34,632 nucleotides of DNA, from positions 1 through 34,632 of the forward strand of contig WTJH01000159.1 in assembly GCA_011524915.1 (NCBI GenBank), given 5' to 3'. The notes below the pieces were generated by a model. The model was not told the origin of the DNA. It saw nothing but the letters and a program-made list of their open reading frames with translations, and ran no database searches. Positions 23,361 through 33,700 of this stretch are shown one piece after another. A program made the position numbers and the translations under genes. Numbering within the stretch: position 1 is the first letter of the stretch; every line of letters starts with the position of its first letter. The DNA comes from Flavobacteriales bacterium (GTDB lineage: Bacteria > Bacteroidota > Bacteroidia > Flavobacteriales > Flavobacteriaceae).

Positions 23361-24603
23361 GTTTGGAGGAGCATCTGTAAAAGATGCCGATGGGATTAAA
23401 AATTTAGCTTCTATTTTAAAAAGGTATCCCTCTTCAGGATTGGTAGTCGTTATTTCGGCTATGGGGAAAACTACCAATGCCATGGAAGCGGTAGTCGAAG
23501 CATATTTTAAGGATCCTCAGAATCGACCGAATCATATACAAGCGATTCGGGAGCAACACATCGAGGCTATTGAAGCCCTTTTTGAGGATAAAGCTGCGGT
23601 GTATCTCCCCAAATTACAGGCAATTTTCGAAGAACTCCATACCCTTTTGGAGCGCAGTAAGTCTCCTAATCACAGTTTTATCTATGATCAGATTGTTTGT
23701 TTTGGAGAAATTCTCTCCACTTCGATCGTGTCTTGGTATTTAGATTTTATAGGACTCGATGTGGATTGGCTAGATGCGCGAAGTTGTGTCAAAACAGACG
23801 ATTATTATCGGAATGCAAACTTGGATTGGGAACAAACTCAAGCGCATATCAGAAAAGCAGTCGACCCCAATAAGATTACCATTACTCAAGGTTTTATCGG
23901 GAGTGATTCCAATAATTTTACAACGACACTCGGTCGGGAAGGTTCCGACTATACGGCAGCGATTTTTGGGTATTCCTTAAACGCAGCGGAAGTCGCTATT
24001 TGGAAAGATGTCCCAGGAGTAATGAATGGCGACCCACGCGTTTTTCAACCCACCACTCTTTTGGAAACAATCTCCTATCGAGAGGCGATAGAATTGGCGT
24101 ATTATGGAGCTTCTGTGATCCACCCCAAGACCTTACAGCCGCTTCAACGAAAAGAGATCCCACTTTTTGTTAAATCCTTTAAAGATCCCGAAGCCCCCGG
24201 AACAGTTGTTGGTAGAGGTCACGTCCTAGAGCCCATGGTACCTTGCTATATTCTGAAAAAGAACCAGACACTACTCCATCTATCCACCATAGACTTCTCT
24301 TTTATCGTGGAAGATAATATCAGTGAGATTTTTAAGCTTTTACATCAAACGCAAATGCGAGTAGAATTGATCCAAAACTCTGCGATCAGCTTTTCGGTCT
24401 GTGTTTACAATAAATACGACCGTTTAGATGAACTGGTACAGCAACTTCGGAATTCCTTTAAGGTCGAGGTACACGACCAAGTATCCCTCTATACGATAAG
24501 ACACTATTCTGATGCGGCCATCGCCTACATCAAAGAACACGGGGGGCAAGTGATGCTGGAGCAAAAAACACCCGAAACCGCTCAATTCGTGATGCAGGCC
24601 TAA
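23347..24603 (+). CDS. Aspartate kinase (monofunctional)
   Basis: Phosphorylates aspartate at the entry to lysine, threonine, methionine and diaminopimelate synthesis. The 418-residue protein begins MKVFKFGGASV (KFGGAS is the kinase signature), with GREGSDYTAAIFG (about 197-209) in the active site and a C-terminal ACT region (about 300-400) for feedback control. No homoserine dehydrogenase domain is attached. The start lies within the end of the acetyltransferase gene. The stop TAA shares bases with the stop of the convergent ArsC-like gene (overlap 24600-24603). Confidence 0.94.
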   Translation: MKVFKFGGASVKDADGIKNLASILKRYPSSGLVVVISAMGKTTNAMEAVVEAYFKDPQNRPNHIQAIREQHIEAIEALFEDKAAVYLPKLQAIFEELHTLLERSKSPNHSFIYDQIVCFGEILSTSIVSWYLDFIGLDVDWLDARSCVKTDDYYRNANLDWEQTQAHIRKAVDPNKITITQGFIGSDSNNFTTTLGREGSDYTAAIFGYSLNAAEVAIWKDVPGVMNGDPRVFQPTTLLETISYREAIELAYYGASVIHPKTLQPLQRKEIPLFVKSFKDPEAPGTVVGRGHVLEPMVPCYILKKNQTLLHLSTIDFSFIVEDNISEIFKLLHQTQMRVELIQNSAISFSVCVYNKYDRLDELVQQLRNSFKVEVHDQVSLYTIRHYSDAAIAYIKEHGGQVMLEQKTPETAQFVMQA

Positions 24604-25022
24604 GAGGCGATGTAGCTTTTTACAAAGTTTTCTGAAAATTCTGAGATTTCGTTTCTGGTCTGGTCAAAGGCGGCTTCAACAATTTCAGCAGTGTCCTCAA
24701 TTTTTGAGGGGTCAGAAAAATTTTGATGGATACGTACGGCACTTTTGGACGGGAATACAGGACAATTTTCAGCCGCATGGTCGCAAACCGTAATGATATA
24801 GTCAAATTCAATCGACATATATTCATCTACATGATTGGATTGATGATGAGAAATATCGATTCCAATACGCTCCATAGCAGCTACAGCTTTAGGGTTGAGC
24901 CCATGGGTTTCGATACCAGCGCTGTAGATATTTGCTTGGCCTCCAGCAAAATAGTTGAGTAGTCCGTGTGCCATCTGGCTTCGGCAAGAATTTCCAGTAC
25001 AGAGAACGAGTACATTTTTCAT
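24600..25022 (-). CDS. ArsC-like low-molecular-weight phosphatase-fold protein
   Basis: Protein of 140 residues with the phosphate-binding loop CTGNSCRS (8-15). Cys8, Cys80 (ITVCDHA) and Cys87 (ENCPVFP) keep the spacing of the three redox cysteines of thioredoxin-coupled arsenate reductase (ArsC of plasmid pI258), so arsenate reduction is chemically plausible. No arsenite pump, ArsR or other ars gene is nearby, so its true role could be as a protein-tyrosine phosphatase or a stand-alone reductase. Last gene of the ribF-to-here minus-strand run, five bases after the dehydrogenase. Confidence 0.87.
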   Translation of the reverse strand: MKNVLVLCTGNSCRSQMAHGLLNYFAGGQANIYSAGIETHGLNPKAVAAMERIGIDISHHQSNHVDEYMSIEFDYIITVCDHAAENCPVFPSKSAVRIHQNFSDPSKIEDTAEIVEAAFDQTRNEISEFSENFVKSYIAS

Positions 25023-25027
25023 AAGAT

Positions 25028-25978
25028 TCAGTTGGGTAGGGTATAAAAATTTTGAATTTTATCCACCAATGTTTGAGCCAATCTTTCATGACTTTCGTAG
25101 GTCCAGCCGGCTACGTGAGGACTTAAGATAACATTGGGGTTTTGAATTAATGCTTCCAATTCCGGGAGCTGTTTGTTGGAACCGACTTTAGAAAATGATG
25201 CATTTTCAAATTCTAAAACATCCAGTCCAGCACCTAATATTTTTGTAGAGGCTAGACCTTGCAATAGACTCTGGGTATGAACGACAGATCCCCGAGAGGT
25301 ATTTAGCAACCAAAACGGATGTTTCATCCGATTCACAAATGCTTCATTAAAATAGTAGCGCGTATCTTCCCCTTGAGGGAGGTGAAAGCTTAAGACATCA
25401 CATTTTTCTTGAATCGTTTCCAAAGAAACTTGTCTGGCACAAGAATCTCCCATCTTGGGAAGGATGTCGTGGCAGTAAACAGTACACCCAAAACCTTGCA
25501 ATTTTTGAGCAAAACTTTTTCCGGTATGTCCGTATCCAATGATACCCACCGTTCGGCTTCCCAATTCCCATCCGCGATGTGCTTCTCTAAGCCACTGCCC
25601 TTGAGCAATGGAGCTTTGACCCGACGGAAGTTTATTGAGCAGCCCCAACAACAGTCCAAGGGCGTGTTCGCCTACCGCATTACAATTGCCTTCTGGAGCC
25701 GCAAAAACAGCTATTTTTCGAGATGCAGCTGCTTCTAAATCAATGTTTTCAAGTCCTGAGCCTACCCGTCCAATAAATTCCAACTGTGGAGCGTAGGACA
25801 GTAAATCGCTATTCACAGGAATACGACTTCTCAATATAAGCCCGTGGTAATGTTTTAATTCTTCTTGTATGGATTCCAAAGAATCTTGATAGGCTTCGGT
25901 ATTTTCAAAACCCAAAGCTGCAAGACCTTGCATCAGTTGAGGATGATTTTGGTCGATATGGAGAACCCTTTTTTTCAT
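25028..25978 (-). CDS. D-2-hydroxyacid dehydrogenase (phosphoglycerate dehydrogenase-like)
   Basis: NAD-dependent 2-hydroxyacid dehydrogenase of 316 residues. The Rossmann motif VGIIGYGHTGKSF (Gly148, Gly150, Gly153), GRVGSGLENID (70-80), NTSRGSVV with catalytic Arg229, GLDVLEFE with the active Glu, and SPHVAG with His288 are all present. It resembles SerA but lacks the C-terminal ACT domain, so it may be a short phosphoglycerate dehydrogenase or a related enzyme; substrate unproven. No serB or serC is adjacent. Between mgtE and the ArsC-like gene in a probable operon. Confidence 0.88.
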   Translation of the reverse strand: MKKRVLHIDQNHPQLMQGLAALGFENTEAYQDSLESIQEELKHYHGLILRSRIPVNSDLLSYAPQLEFIGRVGSGLENIDLEAAASRKIAVFAAPEGNCNAVGEHALGLLLGLLNKLPSGQSSIAQGQWLREAHRGWELGSRTVGIIGYGHTGKSFAQKLQGFGCTVYCHDILPKMGDSCARQVSLETIQEKCDVLSFHLPQGEDTRYYFNEAFVNRMKHPFWLLNTSRGSVVHTQSLLQGLASTKILGAGLDVLEFENASFSKVGSNKQLPELEALIQNPNVILSPHVAGWTYESHERLAQTLVDKIQNFYTLPN

Positions 25979-25987
25979 GGGCAGAAG

Positions 25988-27346
25988 CTAAAAGCCTAGA
26001 ACAATTTGAGCAAAATAAAAGAAGAGGAAAATCCCAAAAATATCATTGCAAGTCGTGATAAAGGGTCCCGTTGCAATAGCAGGATCGATCCCTCTTCGGT
26101 CCAATATAATCGGGACAAAAGTTCCTATAAGTGCAGAAATAACGATAACTCCCATCATGGATCCAGCAATCGTAAGACTCAAGATCAGTTCTTGCTGCAT
26201 CAAACGCCCGAAAATGATAAGCATAAGCGCTAGAAAAAATCCATTGATCAGACTCAAACCCACTTCTTTCATCAGTCGAGAAAGCAGGGATCCCTTGACC
26301 ACATCATTGGCCAATCCTTGTACAATAATTGCCGAAGACTGCACTCCTACATTACCCGCCATAGCTGCAATCAGGGGTGTATAAAAAAACAGATTTCGCA
26401 ATTCGGGCAGATTCATAATCGACTCGAAATCTTGTAAGATAAAGACACTTCCAAGCCCTCCTAAAAGTCCGAGGAACAGCCAGGGTAAGCGTGCTTTGGT
26501 AAGTTCAAAAATGGTGTCATCTGCTTCTACATCTGTGGAGATCCCAGCGGCTAATTGATAATCTTTATCTGCTTCTTCTTTAATGAAATCAACAATATCG
26601 TCAATAGTGATGCGCCCTTGAAGTTTTTTTTCGGCATCGACAACTGGGATGGCCTCTAAATCGTATTTAGACATAATCTTACTGACTTCCTCGGCAGGTT
26701 CTTCAGTGGTGACAAAATCTACCTTAGGAATGTAGATATTTTTCACTTTGGACTGATTTTTAGCCGTAATCAGGTCCTTTAAGGAAAGACGACCCAAAAG
26801 GACATTGTGTTGATCGACCACATATATGGAATGTACACGGGTAACTTCTTCGGCTTGCGCTCGAATTTCGTCCAGGCATTTGTTGACCGTCAAGTTTTCG
26901 TCCACTTTGATCAGTTCTTTTGCCATCAGACTCCCGGCCGTATTTTCGGCATACTGAATCAGCTCTCGAATATCTTCTGCATGAGAACTATCCGAGATTT
27001 GTTCGATCACACGTTCTTGACGAATTTCGGGAAGTTCAAGAATAATATCTGCAGCGTCGTCTGTATCCAATTCATCTACATGAGCTGCGATTTCTTTAGC
27101 CGAAAGTTGCTCCAACAGTTGGAGTCGGAAATCTTCGTCCACTTCGGCAAGTGCATCAGCGGACTTTTCGCTCTCGATCAGTTTGACCACAAATGTGGCT
27201 TCCTCTATCGTCAATTGTTCAATGATCTCCGCTATATCGGCATAGTGTAAGCTCTCCATTTGAGCGATCAGAGCCTTTTCCTCCGAGGCTTCAATCCAGT
27301 CTCGAATTTGGGATATTAACGTCTTATCGATTTGAAAATTGGCCAT
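25988..27346 (-). CDS. mgtE: Magnesium transporter MgtE
   Basis: Magnesium channel of the inner membrane, 452 residues. The order is standard: N-terminal helical superhelix domain (about 1-125, rich in Asp and Glu), two CBS domains (about 130-250) that sense cytoplasmic Mg, a plug helix, and five C-terminal helices (about 280-452). [18 protein letters not shown] and the late [10 protein letters not shown], whose Asp lines the pore, are family hallmarks. I prefer the ATG at 27346; a TTG two codons upstream is possible. The start lies 23 bases inside the rsmA gene, implying coupled translation. Confidence 0.94.
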   Translation of the reverse strand: MANFQIDKTLISQIRDWIEASEEKALIAQMESLHYADIAEIIEQLTIEEATFVVKLIESEKSADALAEVDEDFRLQLLEQLSAKEIAAHVDELDTDDAADIILELPEIRQERVIEQISDSSHAEDIRELIQYAENTAGSLMAKELIKVDENLTVNKCLDEIRAQAEEVTRVHSIYVVDQHNVLLGRLSLKDLITAKNQSKVKNIYIPKVDFVTTEEPAEEVSKIMSKYDLEAIPVVDAEKKLQGRITIDDIVDFIKEEADKDYQLAAGISTDVEADDTIFELTKARLPWLFLGLLGGLGSVFILQDFESIMNLPELRNLFFYTPLIAAMAGNVGVQSSAIIVQGLANDVVKGSLLSRLMKEVGLSLINGFFLALMLIIFGRLMQQELILSLTIAGSMMGVIVISALIGTFVPIILDRRGIDPAIATGPFITTCNDIFGIFLFFYFAQIVLGF

Positions 27347-28112
27347 GCTCAATTTGTTGGGTTAGTGCAACAAAATCCGCGCCAGAGAGCTGTTCTGGAC
27401 GTTGGTCAAAGATACTATCTTCTGTAATACTTTTGTCCAGTTGAAAGCTTTTTAAACTATTTCTTAATGTTTTCCGTCTTTGCTGAAAACTTGTTTTGAC
27501 CACCCGAAAGAGTAGTTTTTCATCGCAGGCTAAGGAAAAATTTTCCTTTCGAACCATTTGCATCACACCCGAGTCTACTTTGGGAGGGGGCGAAAATACT
27601 TGAGGACCGACCGTAAACAGATAGGTCGTTTCGTAGAACAATTGGCATAAAACCGACAAAATTCCGTAGGCTTTGGTTCCGGGGGCTTCGGTTAGGCGTT
27701 GGGCGACTTCCTTTTGAAACATTCCCCCAAAAAAAGGAATTTGATCTCTGTATTCCAGCACCTTAAAAACTATTTGTGAGGAAATATTGTAGGGGAAGTT
27801 CCCAATAATACCCAAAGATTGTTTCGGAAATTGATCGGCTAAATTAATTTTTAAAAAGTCTAGAGCATGGATCCGTCCTTCAAGTTGAGGGAAGTTTTGA
27901 TGTAGATAATCCACAGACTCCAGATCGATTTCTATCAGGTGTAATTGGTTAAAATGCGGCTCCAGAAATTGGGTAAGAACCCCCATTCCAGGACCGATTT
28001 CAATAACCGTATCTACGGTTGTATCATCCAGCGTTTGAGCTATTTTTTGAGCGATATTGAGGTCCGTCAAAAAGTGCTGCCCGAGATGCTTTTTAGCGCG
28101 TACGGGTTTCAT
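27324..28112 (-). CDS. rsmA: 16S rRNA (adenine1518-N6/adenine1519-N6)-dimethyltransferase
   Basis: Dimethylates two adjacent adenosines in the 3' terminal hairpin of 16S rRNA during 30S maturation. The 262-residue protein begins [14 protein letters not shown], typical of RsmA/KsgA, with the SAM-binding [13 protein letters not shown] (38-50), acidic EIDLESV (61-67) and catalytic NFPYNISSQ (105-113). [10 protein letters not shown] in the C-terminal domain is also conserved. It starts in an ATGA overlap with the DUF4286 stop and runs into mgtE. Confidence 0.96.
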   Translation of the reverse strand: MKPVRAKKHLGQHFLTDLNIAQKIAQTLDDTTVDTVIEIGPGMGVLTQFLEPHFNQLHLIEIDLESVDYLHQNFPQLEGRIHALDFLKINLADQFPKQSLGIIGNFPYNISSQIVFKVLEYRDQIPFFGGMFQKEVAQRLTEAPGTKAYGILSVLCQLFYETTYLFTVGPQVFSPPPKVDSGVMQMVRKENFSLACDEKLLFRVVKTSFQQRRKTLRNSLKSFQLDKSITEDSIFDQRPEQLSGADFVALTQQIEHGQFSNR

Positions 28113-28423
28113 GAGTTCCAGTCTAATTCTTCCAATAAAGAACCAAAATACAGGACTTTAGACTGGAATTTTTCTCGAGAGGCTTGTTCAATTTTTCCGT
28201 CCGACTGTCCCAAAAACAGCTGTAAGCTTCGAGCAGATTCAAAAAAAAGTTGAATGGCAAAACTTTGGCCTTCTCCAGTATCCTGACTCCGAACCCAAAG
28301 CAGCTTGGGAGGTTGGCAAAAATTGTCGGTCGGAAGCTCAGAAGCGACAAATTTCGGTAGCCACCCTTTCCATTCCTCCACTAGGTCGAGGTCTACTTGT
28401 GCAGTAAGATTATAAATCCACAT
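28109..28423 (-). CDS. DUF4286 family protein
   Basis: Small cytoplasmic protein of 104 residues with N-terminal [21 protein letters not shown], matching the DUF4286 family, which is common in Bacteroidetes and has no known function. A ferredoxin-like or antibiotic-monooxygenase-like alpha/beta fold is plausible from the alternation of strands and helices, but unproven. It sits two bases after serS and overlaps rsmA by four bases, a fixed order in relatives (recalled), which hints at a translation-related role. Confidence 0.85.
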   Translation of the reverse strand: MWIYNLTAQVDLDLVEEWKGWLPKFVASELPTDNFCQPPKLLWVRSQDTGEGQSFAIQLFFESARSLQLFLGQSDGKIEQASREKFQSKVLYFGSLLEELDWNS

Positions 28424-28425
28424 AT

Positions 28426-29697
28426 TTAGTCAATACGGTCAAAGCCGGTGTAGGGGACCAACACTTCAGGGATCTGAATCCCTGCTTCCGTTTGGAAGTT
28501 TTCGAGTAGTGCAGCCAGTATTCTTGGAAGAGCCAAAGCACTTCCATTAAGGGTATGAACCCGTTCTTTAGAACCCGTTTCTGTTTTGTATCGGAGTCCT
28601 AAACGTTCGGCCTGATAGCTGTCGAAAGTGGAAACGGAACTGACTTCAAGCCATCGTTCTTGAGCAGCAGAATACACTTCGAAATCATAGGTCAAGGCCG
28701 AAGTAAACCCGAGGTCGCCCCCACAAAGGCGGAGAATCCGGAAAGGGAGTCCTAGGGCCTCTAATATTTTTTGTACATGGGCAACCATGGCTTCTAGGGC
28801 ATCCAAAGCATTTTCAGGCTTTTCGATGCGGACAATTTCTACTTTGTCGAACTGGTGTAAACGATTCAGCCCCCGAACATGCGCTCCATAGCTTCCCGCT
28901 TCCCGTCGAAAACAGGGGGTATAGCCAGTTAAGCAGATCGGTAAATCGGTATGAGACAAGAGTTGATCCCGAAACAAGTTGGTTAAGGGGACTTCCGCAG
29001 TAGGGATCAGATACAGTTCGTCGTCTTGGACATGATACATTTGTCCTTCCTTATCGGGGAGTTGTCCTGTTCCAAATCCAGAGGCCGCATTGACCAGATG
29101 GGGAACTTGCATTTCGGTATAGCCAGCCGCTGTATTTACATCCAAGAAATATTGAATTAAAGCCCGTTGTAAGCGAGCTCCTTTATTGGTATATACTGGA
29201 AATCCAGCTCCTGTAATTTTACTTCCCAATTCGAAATCGATCAATTGATATTTTTGGGCCAATTCCCAATGCGGGAGGGCTTCAGCGGAAAGCTGAGGGA
29301 TCTCAGAAACTTCAAAAACCACTTGATTGTCTTCTTCAGAACTTCCGGCCGGGACCACTTCTTTGGGAACATTAGGAATACTTGAGCGCAACTCTAAAAT
29401 TTCAGTTGCCAATTCCTGAAGTTTCTCCTGATCTGTTTTGGTTTGAGTTTTTAGGCTAGCGGTTTCAGCTTTTAAAGCTTCAGCTTCTTCTTTTTTCCCC
29501 TGTTTAAAAAGACCGCCAATTTCTTTGGACAGTTGGTTGGCTCGAGCCAAATTCTGATCCAATTGTGTTTGCAATTGTCTTCTTTGTTGGTCCAATTCCA
29601 GGAGTTGATCGACCAAGGTTAGGGCTTCAAAATTTCTTTTTTGTAAGCCTTCGATGACTTTTTGCCGGTCTTCCCTCAGGATTTGCATCGCTAACAT
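28426..29697 (-). CDS. serS: Serine--tRNA ligase
   Basis: Class II aminoacyl-tRNA synthetase of 423 residues charging tRNA-Ser (and tRNA-Sec where present). N-terminal long coiled-coil arm (about 28-100) contacts the tRNA variable arm. Class II motif 2 is in PCFRREAGSYGAHVRGLNRLHQF and motif 3 in LNGSALALPRILAALLENFQ; TAEVPLTNLF binds serine. The start MLAMQILREDRQKVIEGL fits the family; an internal ATG three codons later is possible. A TACCTTTG element lies 23-30 bases upstream, so it may have its own promoter in addition to the ribF one. Confidence 0.97.
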   Translation of the reverse strand: MLAMQILREDRQKVIEGLQKRNFEALTLVDQLLELDQQRRQLQTQLDQNLARANQLSKEIGGLFKQGKKEEAEALKAETASLKTQTKTDQEKLQELATEILELRSSIPNVPKEVVPAGSSEEDNQVVFEVSEIPQLSAEALPHWELAQKYQLIDFELGSKITGAGFPVYTNKGARLQRALIQYFLDVNTAAGYTEMQVPHLVNAASGFGTGQLPDKEGQMYHVQDDELYLIPTAEVPLTNLFRDQLLSHTDLPICLTGYTPCFRREAGSYGAHVRGLNRLHQFDKVEIVRIEKPENALDALEAMVAHVQKILEALGLPFRILRLCGGDLGFTSALTYDFEVYSAAQERWLEVSSVSTFDSYQAERLGLRYKTETGSKERVHTLNGSALALPRILAALLENFQTEAGIQIPEVLVPYTGFDRID

Positions 29698-29719
29698 AAT
29701 CTTCCAATTTTAGTTGGCT

Positions 29720-29727
29720 CAAAGGTA
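29720..29727 (-). promoter_or_regulatory. Candidate -7 element TACCTTTG for serS
   Basis: On the minus strand TACCTTTG matches TAnnTTTG exactly, in the 42-base gap between ribF and serS, with a predicted leader near 16 bases. No TTG box at normal spacing was found. Confidence 0.38.
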
Positions 29728-29739
29728 TTTAAAAACCCC

Positions 29740-30675
29740 TTAAGATTCGATTTCTTTCGCCCACTTCCGACAGCGAATTGCATCTGCTTCCAATTGAGCT
29801 TTTAAGGCTTCCATAGAGTCGAAAGCTTTTTCTTCTCTGATATTTTTTAAAACCTCCACCCGAAGATGACTTCCATAGATGTCCCGATCGAAGTCAAACA
29901 GGTGGATTTCAATGGTTTGTTGGGTCGCTTGTAGGGTAGGGCGGGTACCGATATTCATCATGCCATAGAAGGCTTGCTCTGCCAAGTGGACGCGAACCCA
30001 ATAGACCCCTTTAGGAGGCAGGAGTTTGTAAGATTCCTCAATTTCAAGGTTGGCTGTTGGGAAATTGATCTGACGGCCCAGTTGTTCCCCTGTAACAACA
30101 CGACCACTCAATTGAAAAGGACGGCCCAAAAATTTATGAACCCGAGTCCAGTCGCCAGCAGCGATAGCACGTCGAATTTTGGTTGAACTTACAGCAATGG
30201 CTTCAATGTCTTGGGCTGGGATTTCGTGTACTTTAAAATCATACACATCTCCAAGGGCTTTTAAGTCCTCAATATTGGATTCTCTATTGCGACCAAAGCG
30301 GTGGTCATAGCCCATAAAAATTTCGCCCACATTGAGCTTTTCGACTAAAATTTCCCGTGTAAATTCTAAGGCGGATAATCTGGAAAATTCGAGACTAAAG
30401 GGATGAATGATCAAGGTGTCTACTCCAAGAGCTTCTAAGCCTTTGATTTTTTCGTCTAAAGTATCGATGAGTTTCAGCTCTACATCCTTTTGCAGTACCT
30501 GTCGGGGATGGGGAAAAAAGGTCAAGACAACAGCCTTGAGATCGTTCTTTCGTGCGGTTTTCACCAGCTTTTTGATGATCTTTTGATGGCCAATATGTAG
30601 GCCGTCGTAAGTCCCTAAGGTGAGGACCGATTTTTGCTCCGAAAAATAGTTTTCTAACTGATGAACTACTATCAT
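29740..30675 (-). CDS. ribF: Bifunctional riboflavin kinase/FAD synthetase
   Basis: Converts riboflavin to FMN and then FAD. The 311-residue protein has an N-terminal nucleotidyltransferase domain (TLGTYDGLHIGHQK, with HxGH; GYDHRFGRNRES) and a C-terminal flavokinase domain (GEQLGRQINFPTANL, GVYWVRV, NIGTRPT). I chose the ATG at 30675; a TTG one codon before it is in frame but less likely. It is first in a minus-strand run with serS, DUF4286, rsmA and mgtE, and divergent from the metalloprotease gene, with an upstream TACTTTTG element. Confidence 0.96.
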   Translation of the reverse strand: MIVVHQLENYFSEQKSVLTLGTYDGLHIGHQKIIKKLVKTARKNDLKAVVLTFFPHPRQVLQKDVELKLIDTLDEKIKGLEALGVDTLIIHPFSLEFSRLSALEFTREILVEKLNVGEIFMGYDHRFGRNRESNIEDLKALGDVYDFKVHEIPAQDIEAIAVSSTKIRRAIAAGDWTRVHKFLGRPFQLSGRVVTGEQLGRQINFPTANLEIEESYKLLPPKGVYWVRVHLAEQAFYGMMNIGTRPTLQATQQTIEIHLFDFDRDIYGSHLRVEVLKNIREEKAFDSMEALKAQLEADAIRCRKWAKEIES

Positions 30676-30700
30676 CAAAATTTATACATTAGTGTCATTA

Positions 30701-30708
30701 CAAAAGTA
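30701..30708 (-). promoter_or_regulatory. Candidate -7 element TACTTTTG for ribF
   Basis: An exact TAnnTTTG match on the minus strand, 25 bases before the ribF ATG, in the 83-base divergent gap. No good TTG box upstream. On the plus strand of this gap I see no consensus promoter for the metalloprotease. Confidence 0.4.
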
Positions 30709-30758
30709 GTGTATTTCCTTTGCTATGAAGAGGTTTCCACTCCTGCAGTTACTAATTT

Positions 30759-33700
30759 ATGTTTTTAAGACGTCTTTTTTTCGTTTGGCTTGCGATAGGC
30801 TTTGGTTGGCATATGTCGGCTCAGCAGTTGTGGATAGCTGAGTCTCATGATACAACTCCTTCAAAGGACTTTCAATACTTCAAACTCCAAAAAAGTCCTT
30901 CAAAAAAAGATTTCTCTCAAAAGAAAGTTTTTGAAACTCGGTTAGAATTTCCAAATGAGGATGGAGTTCTAGAAACTTTTCAGCTCAAAGAAACAGAGGT
31001 TTTAAGCCCGGAGCAACAGCTCAAATATCCATGGATTCGAACCTATGCAGGCTACAGTACTTCTCGGAATGAAGTACGTGTTCGGGTAAGCCAAAGTAAA
31101 AAAGGCTATTGGGTTTGGATGCAAACAGCCACGGGAGATTACTTTATGCAGCCTTCCCAAAAATATCCCGATTCGCATTTGTGGTACAAAAGAGATCAAG
31201 GGAAAAATACGTCCTTTAAGTGCAGCACGCCTATGGGGGGTTCCAAAGAATGGAACCAAGTTTCCGAGCAGCATTCCGCCAAAGGAATTCTCAACGACCG
31301 TATACGAACTTTTGACATTGCTGTAGCAACAACAGGAGAATATGGAGCTTTTTGGGCCGATGAAGACCCCGATAATGGAACTCCCGAAGAAGATGTTTTG
31401 GCAGAAATTGTTCGGTCCATCAACCGAATTAACGAAGTTTTTGAAACAGACCTGCAAGTGCACTTAAGGTTGGTGACCGGAACTGAACTCATCAGTCTAG
31501 ACCCAGCAACAGACCCTTTTAATGGAGATGTTTCTTTAAACACTCAAATACAGAATTATTTGGATACCCAAGTGGGGAATGCCAACTACGATGTCGGGCA
31601 TTTGTTGGATTATGATGCACCTAATGGAAATGCTGGGAGCATTGGAAATGTTTGTCGGACTGGATCCAAGGGAAGTGCTTTTTCGGCACACGATTTTCGA
31701 GATGCCTATAATGTTGAATATCTAACGGATTATTTCGATCTTGATTTTTTCGGTCACGAATTGGGGCATCAATTTGGAGGGACGCACACCTTCGGGTTTA
31801 GTTTTGAGTCTGCAGGGGCCAATATGGAACCCGGAAGTGGATCGACCATCATGGCATATGCAGGAATTACGGGGACCGATGATGTTCAAAATCATGGAGA
31901 TGCCTATTTTCATTACAAGAATATTGAGCAAATCAATGCGTATATCAATACGCAAAGTTGTCAAAGTGACGGTGCTTTATTTACCAATACGGCTCCACAA
32001 ATAGCGCCTTTAACAAATGTTACTATTCCGCAGGGAACCGCCTATAAATTGAGTGCAACAGTAACCGATGCGGATAGTTCAGATCAGTTGTATTATTGTT
32101 GGGAACAATTGGATAATGGGCGTGTACGCCGCGAAGATTTTGGTCCTACCAAACTCACAGGAGCTATGGCACGATCCAGACCTCCCGTTTTGGATAGTGT
32201 ACGCTATATCCCCGAAATGCCGGCTATTCTCGGGGGAAACCTAACCCAAACCAATCCCACTCGAGGCTCCCGTTGGGAGACGGTATCGACCATAGGTCGA
32301 GACCTCAATTGGGGGCTAACAGTTCGCGATCGTTTCGCCTCAGATACCGATCTCCAAGGGCGCGTCTCTCAAGCAGCTTTTGAGATCAGTGTTCATGCCA
32401 ATTCAGGTCCTTTTGTTTTCACCTCTCAAGATTCCAATACCCAATGGAGTGGAGGACAACTGGCAACCATCCGATGGGACGTAGCCCAGACCAATAGAGC
32501 GCCCATCAATGCGAGTCATGTACGGATTTTGCTGTCTACCGATGGGGGGCAAACCTTCCCTCATGTGTTGGCAGAGCAGACTCCCAACGATGGTGTTGCA
32601 GAAATAGCAGTTCCCTTAGGTGTTCAGACGGCCCAAGCCCGGCTATTGATCGAACCGCTTGGGAATCTCTTTTTAGCTGTAAATGCGCAAAATTTCCCGA
32701 TCGAACGCAAGGATATCGGCCTGCGGTTCGATAGTTTAACCCTTGAACGATGCAGCAATGCCTCAAATCAAATTACGTTTGAATTGAGTCGTATGCCCGC
32801 ACAATCCGGAACAATAGAGCTTACTGTTGTAGAGCAGTCCAATGCTTTAACTCTAAACCTGCCACAAACACAATTTTCTAGTGGACAAACAACGGGTGTT
32901 TTGGAGATTTCCAACCTTACGGCCATCCCTTCTGGGAACTATACACTTCGTTTAAGAGCTCAATTGGTGGGGCAGACTTCCTCTGCAACAGTAGTGGACA
33001 CTTCTTTAAATTTAAATATCCGATCGGCAACCCTCAGCGCTCCCAATTTACAGAGTCCTGCAGATGGGAATCAAGATTTAGATGCCTATGTAACCCTCAA
33101 CTGGAATGCCGATGCCAATGCGAGTAGTTATAGAGTAGAAATCAGTACTGCCCAAGATTTTAGCAGTTTAACCTATAGCTCCACAACCGAAGCAACACAG
33201 CTGACCACGCCTCAACTAGATTCCGACACCACCTATTATTGGCGGGTTAAAGCACTCAACAGTTGTGGGGAAAGCGTCTTTAGTACAGTGCGAAGTTTCC
33301 GAACACAAATCACCAGTTGCCACAGCTATAATGCCGCAAACCTCCCCCGAACCCTTACGGATGCTACCGCTTTGGCTCGTGGAGTTACCCGAGCTGAAAT
33401 TTTTGTTCAAGACAACTTATCCATTTTGGATCTAGAACTCGAAGTGGATATCACCCACACTTGGCTAGAAGATTTGGCCTTGGTATTGATATCTCCTAAC
33501 GGTCAACGGGTACAACTCACCGACCGAATTGGTGAAAACCAAGACAACTATAGAAGAACCATCTTTGATCAGGAAGCAGAGGCTTCCATAACGTCTGGAG
33601 AACCTCCCTATACGGGTCGCTTCCGTCCAGCAGGAGACTTATCAGTTTTCTACAATACCGATTCTGGCGGAACTTGGGTGCTTGAGATTACCGACAATGA

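Noticed and set aside
26807-27250. 147-codon open frame on the plus strand
   Set aside because: Antisense to the MgtE N-terminal and CBS region; composition is that of a shadow of acidic helices; no start context.
30676-30678. TTG start for ribF
   Set aside because: An ATG follows immediately and is preferred.
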